A DNA stretch of 64,000 bases from UBA7672 sp047601145 (GCA_047601145.1 JASGJW010000002.1:186001-250000), one strand, 5' to 3'. Positions 48,563-58,148 are shown, counted from the stretch's first letter. The notes: generated by a model not told the origin, from the letters alone. Numbers and translations are program-made.

Positions 48563-49461
48563 GATGCGCCTGTCCGTTGACTCATGAAATCCGTGAACCG
48601 CTCAGCCAGCCGCCGGACGTCCCCGGTCACCGGCCCATACTTCCCGCGGATAGTGTCGTAGCTGTCCGGCGCTGCGCGGTCCATCGCATTCAGGATATGA
48701 ACTGACTCCGGAATGGTCGGACCGAACCAGCGATCCTTGAGATAGATCTCGCGCAGGTCGGACGCGACCGAGCGCGCGTACTTGGTGTCGCGGAAGCGTG
48801 TTACTACGACAAAATTGCGATTGGGCAGGTCGGGCGCGATGAATTTGCCGACCCAGTCGGAGAATTGCTTAGTGCCCCAGGTGGAGACCGAGTCCGCGAT
48901 CGTCGGCGTGATGAAAGAGTCAGCGAGTGCGAGGCCCGCGCGCGACAGCGGCGAAAGGTGTGGGGGACAATCAAGCAGGATCAGATCGTAGAGCGTCAGC
49001 AGCGGGTCGAAGGCTTCACGCATGTGCTTGGCGAGCGCTGCTGACAGCGTCGTCGGCGTGCCGGAGCGCGAATACCATTCCTCTTCGAGGTTGAGCTCGC
49101 GCAGGCGCAGCTGCGGATGCGAGGGAAGGATGGAGATCCAGCCCTGGCGCGCGTCCTGCTCCTCCGCGATGCGGAGCTCTTCGAGCGTGACGGCGTTCGG
49201 CATGATGTAGGGCGCCGCCGACGGCGACTTGCCTTCCATGAAGCTGGCGAGCACGTGATGCACGCCCTTGCCCTGATCGGACGCGGCCTGCACGCCTTGC
49301 TCAGTCATCAGCATCTGGCTGGAGTTGGCCTGCGGATCGAGATCGATCACCAGCAGGTTCATGCCGTAGTAGTACGCCAGCCCATCGGCCAGCATGACCG
49401 TCGTTGTCGACTTCCCGACCCCACCCTTCAGGTTCGCAACCGCCGCCGTGATGGCCGGCAT
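48541..49461 (-). CDS. ParA-family ATPase in a polysaccharide locus
   Basis: A 306-residue ATPase with the deviant Walker A KGGVGKST at residues 12-19, Walker A' LVIDLDPQAN and Walker B LILLDCPPHL. It lacks an N-terminal DNA-binding extension, so it resembles orphan ParA/MinD-like positioning ATPases more than plasmid ParA with a regulator domain. No parB is nearby; it follows the O-antigen ligase by eight bases and overlaps a 121-residue partner gene. GGAGG five to six bases before ATG 49461 supports the start. It may place the secretion machinery at one cell pole. Confidence 0.9.
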   Translation of the reverse strand: MPAITAAVANLKGGVGKSTTTVMLADGLAYYYGMNLLVIDLDPQANSSQMLMTEQGVQAASDQGKGVHHVLASFMEGKSPSAAPYIMPNAVTLEELRIAEEQDARQGWISILPSHPQLRLRELNLEEEWYSRSGTPTTLSAALAKHMREAFDPLLTLYDLILLDCPPHLSPLSRAGLALADSFITPTIADSVSTWGTKQFSDWVGKFIAPDLPNRNFVVVTRFRDTKYARSVASDLREIYLKDRWFGPTIPESVHILNAMDRAAPDSYDTIRGKYGPVTGDVRRLAERFTDFMSQRTGASWVKVRD

Positions 49462-49469
49462 TCAGCCTC

Positions 49470-50816
49470 CTATTCCGCGTCTGTGCGCGGCTCCGGACGG
49501 CGTCCCGTAGCAACCCCGCAGGCGGCGCCAAGAAGGAAGGCGTAGAGCCACACGGCGCTGGGCAAGTCGAGTGATGAATCCGTAACGCCATGCAGCAACA
49601 TGAGTGTCGTTGCGATCACGGCAAGGCGAAGGAAGGTGCGAGGCGTGCGCCGCGACTTCAGCGCTGCGAAAATACGCGTGTGCATTGCAACAAGTGCGAA
49701 GACGAGCAGTGCAAGGCCGACAATGCCGACCTCGACGAGCCATGTGACGAAGACGTTGTGCGCTTCACCCGGAGCGAGCATCGCCTTGGCGTTGAACAAA
49801 GTTGTGGATTTGTCGCCGATGGATGCGGCCGATCCAAGCCCATGACCGAAGGCGGGGTTCTCCATCCATGCGGCCATATAGGCCTGGATGCGCTGGATGT
49901 TGGGAAGCTGGTCGGATGCGCCGACGCCGGGCGCAATGGTCTCGTCGTTGATCCACGCATCGGCGACGCCCCATGCGGCGAGGCCGAGCGCGAGGAACGG
50001 CGCAAGGATCGCCGCGAGGCGCATCAGTATGCCGCGATGCTGGCGCGTCGAGATGGAAAGCATGTCCCACCATACGTGGCCGACGAGGACAGCGGCGGTG
50101 AGGATGATGCCCGGCCGCGAGCCAATCATGGTGAGGCAGGTGAGCGAGACGACAAGCAGCAGGAGGCCGCCAAGACCATGGCGCAGCAGCTGGTCGATCA
50201 TCTGCGAGTGGGGCAGTGCCTGCGCATCCATCTGCTTCACGATGTGAAGGATGCGGCCCATGGCGACGATGGAGAACAGGCCGAACAGCAGCGAGGCGTT
50301 GGCGGGTGTCTCGAACGCGCCGACGATCGCGTTGTCGCCTGTCGGAGCGCCGGAAACATGAAAGGCGAACATCAGGCCGCAATAGGCGATGCTGCTCCAG
50401 ATCATCGCTGACCAGGCCGTGTCGAGCGCGCGGCGATGGCGAGATGCGATGTAGCCGATGATCCAGAGGCCGCCCGCGGCGAAGAGGATCGCCAGCTGCG
50501 GCGCGGCGCGGTCGAGCGGGCCCGCGAGGCCGGTGATGCCCATCGCCGCGATGGCGACAGCTCCCGCCATCATTCCGGCGGTGACATGATGCGGACCGGC
50601 GCCAAGCAGCGCCACAATGGTGATGGCCACGAAGACGCCGGCAAGCGGGAGAGCAGCGACCGGCTGGACCGAGCCATAGGCCAGATGCGCCACGGCAAGC
50701 ACGACCATCGCGGCGATCGGCGGAAGGATGTCGCGCAGGCGGGTTCTCGGCTCGCGCTGCGTTTCGCTGCGGGATCCGCCCCAGCCCATGGCCGCCTGCA
50801 CCGGAATCTCGTTCAT
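49470..50816 (-). CDS. O-antigen ligase/polymerase-type membrane protein
   Basis: A 448-residue integral membrane protein with about eleven helices and the Wzy_C signature region: a large periplasmic loop containing AAWMENPAFGHGLGS and the HNVFVTWLVEVGIVGLALL segment near the C-terminal helices. These are typical of O-antigen ligases and polysaccharide polymerases, which join repeat units from undecaprenyl diphosphate carriers. It is the first gene of a three-gene unit with ParA and the small partner. It probably polymerises the exopolysaccharide made by the surrounding glycosyltransferases. Confidence 0.87.
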   Translation of the reverse strand: MNEIPVQAAMGWGGSRSETQREPRTRLRDILPPIAAMVVLAVAHLAYGSVQPVAALPLAGVFVAITIVALLGAGPHHVTAGMMAGAVAIAAMGITGLAGPLDRAAPQLAILFAAGGLWIIGYIASRHRRALDTAWSAMIWSSIAYCGLMFAFHVSGAPTGDNAIVGAFETPANASLLFGLFSIVAMGRILHIVKQMDAQALPHSQMIDQLLRHGLGGLLLLVVSLTCLTMIGSRPGIILTAAVLVGHVWWDMLSISTRQHRGILMRLAAILAPFLALGLAAWGVADAWINDETIAPGVGASDQLPNIQRIQAYMAAWMENPAFGHGLGSAASIGDKSTTLFNAKAMLAPGEAHNVFVTWLVEVGIVGLALLVFALVAMHTRIFAALKSRRTPRTFLRLAVIATTLMLLHGVTDSSLDLPSAVWLYAFLLGAACGVATGRRPEPRTDAE

Positions 50817-50927
50817 GCCACGGCCCTGTTCAGCCAGTAGGGGAGCCTAGGACAACGCAAGGACGAGTCCATTTCACCCACATCTTGGACCAAAATTCCA
50901 CTCGCCTGTCACGATAAAGCGTGGCGA

Positions 50928-52124
50928 TCACCCAGCGGCTTTTCGCGCCTCACGTGTGCTCGGCTGATCCAGGTGAATCCGGGGCTCGGGGCTGTTCCGC
51001 AGCGTGTCCGAGATCAGCGCAGCCAGTTCGCCACGCGATGCGACGAAGGTGCTGTCTGGCAGGTCGAGCAGGTGCGAGCGTTTGACGGCGATCGTTCCAC
51101 GATCGGTCGTCAGTGAACGGATGAGGCCGGGCAGGGTGCAGGCGAGATCTTCGGAGACGGTGAAGCCGACGCCGCGCGCGTTGATCCACTTCGCTGTCTG
51201 TGTGCCTTCAGGCGCGATCGGCGGCACGGCGTAGTAACCGCCCTCGTAGAGCCGGTTCGGCAGAAGCCAGACGGAATTGTAGCCGGCCTCCATGAAGTCG
51301 CCGGCCCAGACGAGATCGAGGCCGCCATAGATGCGCGCAAGATCCTCCGGCGCCTTGTAGCGGCCGTGGAACTCGATGTTCGCCACGTCCTTGATGCGTT
51401 CGTGGAAGTCCGGGATTTCCTTGAGCGCCGGTGTGCCGTGGAGGACGATCTGCACTTTCGGTCCGAGCTGGCGGGCGAGATCGACGAGCAGGCCAAGGCT
51501 GCGATTGCAACGCAGCATGCCGACCCAGCCCAGGCGCAGGGGTTCGGAGGCGGAGCGGATGGGCGCGTCGCGTCCAGGGCGTGGACCATATTCAGCGCCG
51601 GCGGCGAGACGGTTCTCGATCAGCGTGGCGTGGTACTGGCCCCGGTGGCGGACTTCGAAGTAATTTTCCAGAAACCCCGGTGAAGAAACCACCAATCGCC
51701 GCGTGCGCTTGAGCAGCGCGCCTTCGGCGCGGCGAAGCATCAGGCCGATCACGTCTTTCCTGGTCAACAAGCGGTGAACGTCGAGCGCCTCGTAGATGAC
51801 CGGCGTCTTGAGGCCTGTGTGGCGCTTTGCAAGGAAGGCTGTCATCAGCATGTCGAGGTTGCGGGCGTAGATCACGTTGGCTGACGCGAGCAGGTCGCGC
51901 TCGGCCGCGGCGAGTTTGGCGCCCCGGAAGATGGACTCGATCCGTTGCCGGTAAGCGCCATCGAAAGTCCTCCCCAGGTCCACGTTCTGCCAGTCGGTCA
52001 CGACGTCGTCGCGCCGGCGCATTGTGAAACCCACGACATCGAGGCCGTCGTCACGAAAACCCTGCACGCGCCTGCGAACAGCGGCGTCGGCGGCGTCGTG
52101 ACCAAAGAAGGCGATACGGCTCAT
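50928..52124 (-). CDS. GT-B type glycosyltransferase
   Basis: A 398-residue glycosyltransferase with a GT-B fold, starting MSRIAFFGHDAADAAVRRRV. The C-terminal half (RLGWVGMLRCNRSLGLLVDLARQL, VLHGTPALKEIP, FHGRYKAPEDLARIYGGLDLVW, LPNRLYEGGYYAVPPIAP) has the layout of family 1/4-like glycosyltransferases, with an NRLYEGG donor-binding glutamate. It probably adds a sugar in exopolysaccharide synthesis. It stands before the ligase-ParA unit on the same strand with a 111-base gap, and is divergent from the export operon. No membrane helix is seen. Confidence 0.87.
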   Translation of the reverse strand: MSRIAFFGHDAADAAVRRRVQGFRDDGLDVVGFTMRRRDDVVTDWQNVDLGRTFDGAYRQRIESIFRGAKLAAAERDLLASANVIYARNLDMLMTAFLAKRHTGLKTPVIYEALDVHRLLTRKDVIGLMLRRAEGALLKRTRRLVVSSPGFLENYFEVRHRGQYHATLIENRLAAGAEYGPRPGRDAPIRSASEPLRLGWVGMLRCNRSLGLLVDLARQLGPKVQIVLHGTPALKEIPDFHERIKDVANIEFHGRYKAPEDLARIYGGLDLVWAGDFMEAGYNSVWLLPNRLYEGGYYAVPPIAPEGTQTAKWINARGVGFTVSEDLACTLPGLIRSLTTDRGTIAVKRSHLLDLPDSTFVASRGELAALISDTLRNSPEPRIHLDQPSTREARKAAG

Positions 52125-52337
52125 GCGGGAAAAGCGTGCAAATCACGGGCCTTGCCGGGCCCCGGCCGCCATGCCCCCTGGCAAGGCGTTCGGCAACTGC
52201 ATTAACCATGCACGCGGGGGTTGAACAGCTTTTGCCGTGGGGGCACGCAAATGCACACTTGGCAGATGAATTCCGTCCGCCCCGCGCATGAAAACGGGGC
52301 CCCGCCGGTATCGCCCTTGCCGGGAGAGACTGGCAGG

Positions 52338-53312
52338 ATGGCTCGCCTGTTGCGTAATGGTGGTACTTCGCCTTTTACCAAGGCTGGGCTGGTACGGGAG
52401 TTCGGGTTGTCTTCGCCGCCCCTGCGGATCGTTTCAATGGTTACCGGCCTCGCACGCGCGACGGGCGGCGCGTTTGGCGCTGTCGGTCGCGGGCTGGCGC
52501 GCCTGTTCGGCCGCCGCGAACAGCCTTCGCTAACCAAGAATGTCCAGTTTTCAGGGCCTCCTGCGCGAGTTCCGCCGGGTCGGCGGGTCTATGCGATAGG
52601 CGATATCCACGGACGCGCTGACCTGCTGGTAAAACTGCTGGAAGACCTCCGCGCTGACGTCGAAAAGGGTGGTTTCGAGGGTCGTCCGATCCTCGTTTTC
52701 CTTGGCGATTACATCGACCGGGGTTTCCAGTCGAAGGACGTGCTGGATACCCTGCTGGGCGATATGATGTCCCCATTCGAGACTTATTTCCTGAAAGGGA
52801 ACCACGAAGCGGCCATGCTGCAGTTCCTGACAGATCCGACCATCGGGCCGCGCTGGGCCGAATTCGGCGGTATCGAGACCCTGGTTTCCTATGGCGTCCG
52901 TCCGCCGCGGACGCGCACGTCACGCGATCAGTGGCAACAGGCATCTGACGAGCTCAATGCCGTGTTGCCGGCGGAGCACCTCGATTTCCTTAACCATCTC
53001 GATCTCAGCGTTCGCATCGGGGACTATGTCTTCGTCCACGCGGGTGTGCGCCCGGGCGTGCCGCTGGACCAGCAGACCGAATACGACCTGCTCTGGATTC
53101 GCGAGGAGTTCCTTGCCGACCGCAGGCCGCTTGGCGCTGTCATCGTTCATGGTCACACCCCGGCCCCAATGCCACACCATGACTCACGCCGCATTGGCCT
53201 CGATACCGGCGCCTATCTGAGCGGAAAGCTCACGGCGGCCCGGTTCGAGCATGATGGGGTCGCTTTCATTTCAACCGGACCGCGCTCGGAGCCCGTGTCC
53301 GCCAAGGGTTAG
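52338..53312 (+). CDS. Calcineurin-like (PPP-type) metallophosphatase
   Basis: A 324-residue protein whose phosphatase domain starts at about residue 90: GDIHGRADLL, GDYIDRGFQS, LKGNHEAAM and HAGVRPG/HGHTP give the complete two-metal PPP-type set. Family members are serine/threonine- or diadenosine tetraphosphate phosphatases. It opens the export operon that includes a BY-kinase but no Wzb/CpsB tyrosine phosphatase, so it may counteract the kinase. The start is uncertain: ATG 52338 (GGAG eleven bases upstream) is preferred, with 52251 and 52437 as alternatives. The first 90 residues are basic and probably disordered. Confidence 0.82.
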   Translation: MARLLRNGGTSPFTKAGLVREFGLSSPPLRIVSMVTGLARATGGAFGAVGRGLARLFGRREQPSLTKNVQFSGPPARVPPGRRVYAIGDIHGRADLLVKLLEDLRADVEKGGFEGRPILVFLGDYIDRGFQSKDVLDTLLGDMMSPFETYFLKGNHEAAMLQFLTDPTIGPRWAEFGGIETLVSYGVRPPRTRTSRDQWQQASDELNAVLPAEHLDFLNHLDLSVRIGDYVFVHAGVRPGVPLDQQTEYDLLWIREEFLADRRPLGAVIVHGHTPAPMPHHDSRRIGLDTGAYLSGKLTAARFEHDGVAFISTGPRSEPVSAKG

Positions 53313-53326
53313 CTGGGAGGCTACGA

Positions 53327-53908
53327 ATGAATCCGCTCAAGAAGGCCGTGATGGCGTTCTTCAGCCTGGGCGCGCTGGTCCTGGCCGGTTGCAATACCGG
53401 ACCTGGGATGGGCAATGCGCAGGAGATGGCCGCAGCCAATTCCGGCATGACCGGTTACCGGCTTGGCTCCGGCGACGAGGTCAAGATCACGGTCTATGGC
53501 GAGAAAGACCTCTCGGGCAGCTTCGTTGTCGACGGGCAGGGCGCCGTCACCATGTCGCTGGTCGGCTCGGTTACCGTCGCCAACATGACCCTGGATGACG
53601 CCAGCAACCTTATCGAGACCAAGTACAAGGACGGCTGGCTGCGTGACCCGCAGGTTACCGCCGAACTGGTGAAGGGCCGTCCGTACTACATTCTTGGCGA
53701 AGTGAACCGCCCCGGCGAGTACCCTTTCTCATCCGGCCTGACCGTGATGAACGCCATCGCCAGCGCCGGCGACTTCACCTACCGCGCCGATCGCAACAAG
53801 ATCCTCATCAAGAGCTCCGATAGTCCCAACGAACGCGAAGTCGAGCTGACCCCGACAACCGCCGTCCGTCCGGGCGACACGATCCGGGTTCGCGAGCGGT
53901 TCTTCTAG
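53327..53908 (+). CDS. Wza-like polysaccharide export lipoprotein
   Basis: A 193-residue outer-membrane polysaccharide export protein. Lipobox LAGC, Poly_export domain (YRLGSGDEVKITVYGEKDLSGSFVVDGQGAVTM at about residues 44-76) and one SLBB-type domain (YYILGEVNRPGEYPF near 122) are present. It is shorter than Wza (about 380 residues), as in KpsD-like or alphaproteobacterial systems that have a separate barrel. GGGAGG just upstream supports ATG 53327. It lies between the phosphatase gene and the barrel gene, both on the same strand, and should form the export channel with the barrel and the BY-kinase co-polymerase. Confidence 0.92.
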   Translation: MNPLKKAVMAFFSLGALVLAGCNTGPGMGNAQEMAAANSGMTGYRLGSGDEVKITVYGEKDLSGSFVVDGQGAVTMSLVGSVTVANMTLDDASNLIETKYKDGWLRDPQVTAELVKGRPYYILGEVNRPGEYPFSSGLTVMNAIASAGDFTYRADRNKILIKSSDSPNEREVELTPTTAVRPGDTIRVRERFF

Positions 53909-53964
53909 GCCAGGCTACCCCGCCGGGCGAGAGTCTGGTTAATTTGTATGCTGACGGGTGAGCA

Positions 53965-54441
53965 GTGTTGACCCAGATACGCCTATCTGGCGGTAAAACG
54001 CCAAGGCCTTGCGGGCGCATGGCGCGCGCCGCCGCCCCCATGACGCTGGCTACCTTGCTGATTGCAGCCCCTTCCGCCCTTGCTCAGGATCCCGATCCTT
54101 CCGCAACGCTGACCAATGGCGTGCGGTGTTCACCGGCTTACGCCCGGGAGGACATCGAGGCGAACATCCGCAAGCTGACGATGCCGGTCGAAACGGTTCT
54201 TGCGACCCTTAACCTTGTGTCGGCCGACGCGCAGCGCTGCGTCGCGATCCGCGACGCCGCTACGGAACTCGCCGCCAGCCCGGACCTGGCCGCGCTGGCT
54301 GGCCCTGATCCCGCTGCAGCCCGCAGCCAGGCGATGGTCGCCCAGACCCTGGCGGATGCAGACAGCAAGGCCGGACAACTTAAATTCGAGGTGGGGCCAC
54401 CGCCCCGAAACATGACGAACGAACGGCCAGGAAGTCAGTAA
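53965..54441 (+). CDS. Small secreted protein in the export operon, unknown
   Basis: A 158-residue exported protein. A GTG at 53965 (TTG 53968 is an alternative) starts a long N-region before the signal-like stretch APMTLATLLIAAPSALAQD; the mature part is helical with two cysteines (RCSPAY, QRCVAI) and an alanine-rich coiled section (RSQAMVAQTLADADSKA). No family is recognised. It occupies the position between the Wza-like lipoprotein and the outer-membrane barrel, so a periplasmic accessory of polysaccharide export is likely. Confidence 0.7.
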   Translation: MLTQIRLSGGKTPRPCGRMARAAAPMTLATLLIAAPSALAQDPDPSATLTNGVRCSPAYAREDIEANIRKLTMPVETVLATLNLVSADAQRCVAIRDAATELAASPDLAALAGPDPAAARSQAMVAQTLADADSKAGQLKFEVGPPPRNMTNERPGSQ

Positions 54442-54567
54442 ACGGACAGTAGCTTGTCGCGTGCTGGAGCAGGATCGTGCGATTCAACCAGCAAGCGAGG
54501 GGGGACCGGTGTTCGGCCCCGATCTTGCTACCCGCGTAAAGAAACGGCCCACATAAGGTGAAAGCCA

Positions 54568-55806
54568 ATGAAGATCGGAATGCAGCATCTCCTGGCGACG
54601 ACGGCAGTGGCCGCCGTTTTTGCGCCTGTGGCTGTCGCCCAGGACAACCCTTTCCTGCGGGGTCGTTATCAGTCGGTCACCGAACGTCAGCAGCCCGAAT
54701 ACGACCCTGAAGTTATCCATGTCGGATCCTTCGACCTGGCGTCGAGCCTGGCCGTCGGCGTGGAAACCAACGACAACGTGTTCTTCCAGCAGACCGGCAA
54801 GCAAGATGACACCGTCGTTCGCGTCACCCCGGCCGCGGAATTCCGCTCCACATGGAGTGTCCACTCGTTGACGGCAGGGATCACGGCCGAACGCGCCGAA
54901 TACGCCAATCAGGGTTCTGAATCGACGACTGACTACAACCTCTACCTGCGCGGTCGTCTCGACGTTCAGCGCAACTTCCGCATCTCCGGCTCGATCGACG
55001 GCGGCCACGATACCGAGTCGCGCTATGAACCGGCGAGCCAGAATGCGCCGGTGCCAGCCCAGAACGACAACATCGGCGCCAGCGTTGGCGCCATGTACCG
55101 CAGCGATCGCCTCATGTTTGAAGGGCAGGTCGGAAGCCGGATCAACGAGTACGAGAGCTACTTCGACTATCGGGACAATACCGAAGTCTATTTCTCGACC
55201 CGCGCGTCCTACGCCATCTCTCCTGACGTCGCCCTGTTCGTTCAGGCGCGTCACTCCAACTACAAGTATGATTTTTCTCCCACGCGTGATGCGAGGCAGC
55301 TTTCCGTCCAGGCGGGCGTCAGCTTCGAACTCGCAGCTCCATTCGAGGGCGAGATTTCCGTTGGTTCGGTTCACAACGACAAGAAACTGGATACCGAACG
55401 CGATACGGACGGCCTCAGCCTTGCCGCGCGCGTCCGGTGGTTCCCGACACAGCTGACCACAGTGACGTTCTCGGGAAGCGCCGGCATTTCGGACCCGGGC
55501 GTGCTGCAGGCGACGTCAGCGGAGTACCGCCGCTTCTCCGTCCGTGCGGATCACGAACTTTTCCGCAATCTGCTGCTTTATGGCCAGTTCGGCTTCAGCA
55601 ATGCAGACTATGAAGCCTCCGCGGCTCAGCCTACCTTTGTGCGATCCGATGAAAGTCGTGATGCGCGGGCGGGCTTGGTCTATAAGCTCAACAAGCAGGT
55701 CCATGTTGATCTGGGATACCGCATGAACTCGCAGAAAACGACTGGTACGATCCCACAGGACGTCGACGCGAATGTCTTCAGCGCTTCCATCAAGGTCTTC
55801 CCGTAG
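54568..55806 (+). CDS. Outer-membrane beta-barrel protein (BBP2-like)
   Basis: A 412-residue exported protein with a signal peptide ending AVAQ near residue 25. The mature protein consists of many alternating amphipathic strands of the outer-membrane barrel type, for example SLAVGVETNDNVFFQ, GAMYRSDRLMFEGQVG and ARVRWFPTQLTTVTFSG, and ends with Phe-Pro after ASIKVF. The pattern fits the putative beta-barrel porin 2 group found in polysaccharide loci. AAGG about nine bases before ATG 54568 supports the start. It probably serves as the outer-membrane pore partner of the Wza-like lipoprotein. Confidence 0.88.
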   Translation: MKIGMQHLLATTAVAAVFAPVAVAQDNPFLRGRYQSVTERQQPEYDPEVIHVGSFDLASSLAVGVETNDNVFFQQTGKQDDTVVRVTPAAEFRSTWSVHSLTAGITAERAEYANQGSESTTDYNLYLRGRLDVQRNFRISGSIDGGHDTESRYEPASQNAPVPAQNDNIGASVGAMYRSDRLMFEGQVGSRINEYESYFDYRDNTEVYFSTRASYAISPDVALFVQARHSNYKYDFSPTRDARQLSVQAGVSFELAAPFEGEISVGSVHNDKKLDTERDTDGLSLAARVRWFPTQLTTVTFSGSAGISDPGVLQATSAEYRRFSVRADHELFRNLLLYGQFGFSNADYEASAAQPTFVRSDESRDARAGLVYKLNKQVHVDLGYRMNSQKTTGTIPQDVDANVFSASIKVFP

Positions 55807-55850
55807 GCTGATGAAGACGGCCGCGAAACGAATCTAACCGGAGAAGTCCG

Positions 55851-58148
55851 TTGAACAAGGTCTATCCTCTGGACGTAACGACGGGTTATCCGCGAGGCGG
55901 AGCACCGATGCCTCCGCCCGTCGCGACCGAGGCAGAGAACGTGATCTCGGTGCAGCGCGTGATCCGCGCTGTCCGCCGCCGTCTCAATCTCATGGTGGCC
56001 GTGTTCGTCCTGGTTTTCGCAGCCGTCGCCCTGTACTCGTTCCAGCTCAAGGCGTCCTACACGGCAACCTCGCGCGTGATCGTCAACATGCGCAACGAGA
56101 AGACCGTCGACATCGGCGCCGTTCTCTCGGGCCTGCCGGCCAACACGGCCGTGCTCGACACCGAGGCCGAGGTCCTGCGCAGCCGCTCGTTGATCGGCAA
56201 GCTCGTCCAGCGCCTCGACCTGACCAAGGACCCCGAGTTCAACTCTTCGCTGCGCAAGCCCAGCGAGATGAGCCAGCGTATCGACCAGGTGAAATCCTTC
56301 TTCCGGGGTCTGATGCCGTTCGGCCAGTCGAAGCCGGAAGCCGCTCCGCCGCCGCCCGTGCCGGGGTCGCCCGAGGCGATCGAGGCCGACAAGCGTCTGA
56401 TGGACGGGATCGTCAACTCCGTGCGCGGCTCGGTCAGCGTCAACCGGCTGGGCTCGACCTACATCATCGAAATCAGCGCGCGCAGCGGTAATCCCAAGAT
56501 GGCCGCCACGCTCGCTAACACGCTGGCTGAAGTCTATCTCGATAACCAGCTCGAGACCAAGTTCGAGGCGACCCGTCGCGCCCAGGAATGGCTGAACGAT
56601 CGCCTGTCCATCCTGCGCGAAGAGTTGCGTGACGCCGAAAGCAAGGTGGAGGCCCACCGCGCCGCCAGCGGCCTCCTGCGCTCGGGCGACAGCACGCTGA
56701 CCGAACAGACCATCCGCGAGATCAACGCCCAGCTGACCCAGGCCCAGGCCGACTACGCCGCCAAGAACGCTCGGCTGCAGAACCTCGACAAGCAGATGCG
56801 CGCCGGCGGCGGCATCGACACCATCGCCGAAGCCCAGAACTCGCAGGCCATCAACAACCTGCGCGCCCAGCAGACGACACTGTCCGCCCGCAAGGCCGAC
56901 GTCATCCGCAAGTATGGCGAGAAGCACCCTGAGTATCAGAAGGTGATGGCGGAAGAGCAGGACAACGACCGTCAGATCGGCGCGGAACTGCAGCGCATCG
57001 CCTCATCGCTCGGCCAGGAAGTGATTATCGCGCGCGAACGCGTGTCGAGCCTGCAGGGCAGCATGAACCGCTCGAAGGGCGAACTTGCCGCGAACAACCG
57101 CGCGGGCGTCGAACAGGCTGCGCTTGAGCGCGATGCCGAAGCGACCCGCGCCCTGTTCGACGAGTTCAACAGCCGCTTCAAGGAAACGGGCGAACTGGAA
57201 GGCATCACTGCCGCCGACGCCGTCATCGACAGCTACGCGCCGATCCCCGGCGGGCCGAGCTTCCCGAACACCAACCTCAACCTTGCCCTCGGCTTCATGC
57301 TGGGCCTGGCGCTGGCGGGTTTCGTCGGCCTTATCATGGAGCTTCTCGACAACTACCTGTCCTCGCCCGAAGAGGTCGAGCAGGTGGCGGGCGTGCCTTA
57401 TATCGGCCAGGTCCCGCTACTGCCGGCCGCTGGCAACTTCACCAAGTCGAAGGTCAAGCCCGCGGACTATCTGATCGAGAAGCCGCACTCGGGCTTCGCC
57501 GAAGCGTTCCGTCACCTGCGCGCATCGATCATGTTCGCTGACATCGACAAGGCGGCGAAGACTGTCGCCGTCGTCTCTTCGCTGCCGAGCGAGGGCAAGA
57601 CGAGCATGACTTACTGCCTGGGCCGCATGGCCTCCATGTCGGGCACAAAGACCATCGTGATCGACGGTGATATTCGACTGCGCCAGCTGACCGAAGTGTC
57701 AGGCGTCAAGTCGGAAGCCGGCCTGCTCGAATACCTGTTCGGCGAAGCTCGCTTGGCTGACGCCGTGCAGACGGACGAGCAGACGGGCCTGCACATCCTG
57801 CCGCTGTCGGATCGCAAGCACACGCCGCGCGACGTGTTCGGCAGCCGCGCCTTCGACGCGCTGCTCAACATGCTGCAGCAATCCTACGACCTGATCATTA
57901 TCGATACCGGCCCGATCCTGCTGATGGCTGAAACCCGCGTAGTGACCTCGAAGGTCGACCAGGTCGTCGTGGCGACGCGCTGGCGCAAGACCGGCCGCAA
58001 CACGCTACGCGAGACGATGAAGATCCTGCGCGACTTCCACGCCAACGTTGCCGGCGTCGTGCTCACCTTCGTTGACCTGCGCAAGCGCGCACACACCGGC
58101 TACACGAGCGCCAACTACAAGGCGTATGCGAAGTACTATCACGAATAG
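55851..58148 (+). CDS. Polysaccharide co-polymerase / BY-kinase (Wzc-GumC type)
   Basis: A 765-residue fusion. The Wzz domain with two membrane helices (about residues 47-67 and 475-500) frames a long periplasmic coiled-coil region; the cytoplasmic BY-kinase follows, with Walker A SLPSEGKTS (Lys583), Walker A' IDGDIR (Asp605, Asp607) and Walker B LIIIDTGP. The C-terminus has a tyrosine cluster (GYTSANYKAYAKYYHE), the usual autophosphorylation target. It controls chain length and export. TTG 55851 is the start: GGAG at 55840-55843 leaves a seven-base spacer and no ATG is closer. An intrinsic terminator follows, so this ends the export operon. Confidence 0.95.
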   Translation: MNKVYPLDVTTGYPRGGAPMPPPVATEAENVISVQRVIRAVRRRLNLMVAVFVLVFAAVALYSFQLKASYTATSRVIVNMRNEKTVDIGAVLSGLPANTAVLDTEAEVLRSRSLIGKLVQRLDLTKDPEFNSSLRKPSEMSQRIDQVKSFFRGLMPFGQSKPEAAPPPPVPGSPEAIEADKRLMDGIVNSVRGSVSVNRLGSTYIIEISARSGNPKMAATLANTLAEVYLDNQLETKFEATRRAQEWLNDRLSILREELRDAESKVEAHRAASGLLRSGDSTLTEQTIREINAQLTQAQADYAAKNARLQNLDKQMRAGGGIDTIAEAQNSQAINNLRAQQTTLSARKADVIRKYGEKHPEYQKVMAEEQDNDRQIGAELQRIASSLGQEVIIARERVSSLQGSMNRSKGELAANNRAGVEQAALERDAEATRALFDEFNSRFKETGELEGITAADAVIDSYAPIPGGPSFPNTNLNLALGFMLGLALAGFVGLIMELLDNYLSSPEEVEQVAGVPYIGQVPLLPAAGNFTKSKVKPADYLIEKPHSGFAEAFRHLRASIMFADIDKAAKTVAVVSSLPSEGKTSMTYCLGRMASMSGTKTIVIDGDIRLRQLTEVSGVKSEAGLLEYLFGEARLADAVQTDEQTGLHILPLSDRKHTPRDVFGSRAFDALLNMLQQSYDLIIIDTGPILLMAETRVVTSKVDQVVVATRWRKTGRNTLRETMKILRDFHANVAGVVLTFVDLRKRAHTGYTSANYKAYAKYYHE

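Noticed and set aside
48541..49461. Plasmid- or chromosome-partition parA of an integrated replicon
   Set aside because: No parB, replication initiator, integrase or centromere-like repeats nearby; the gene is embedded in a polysaccharide operon.
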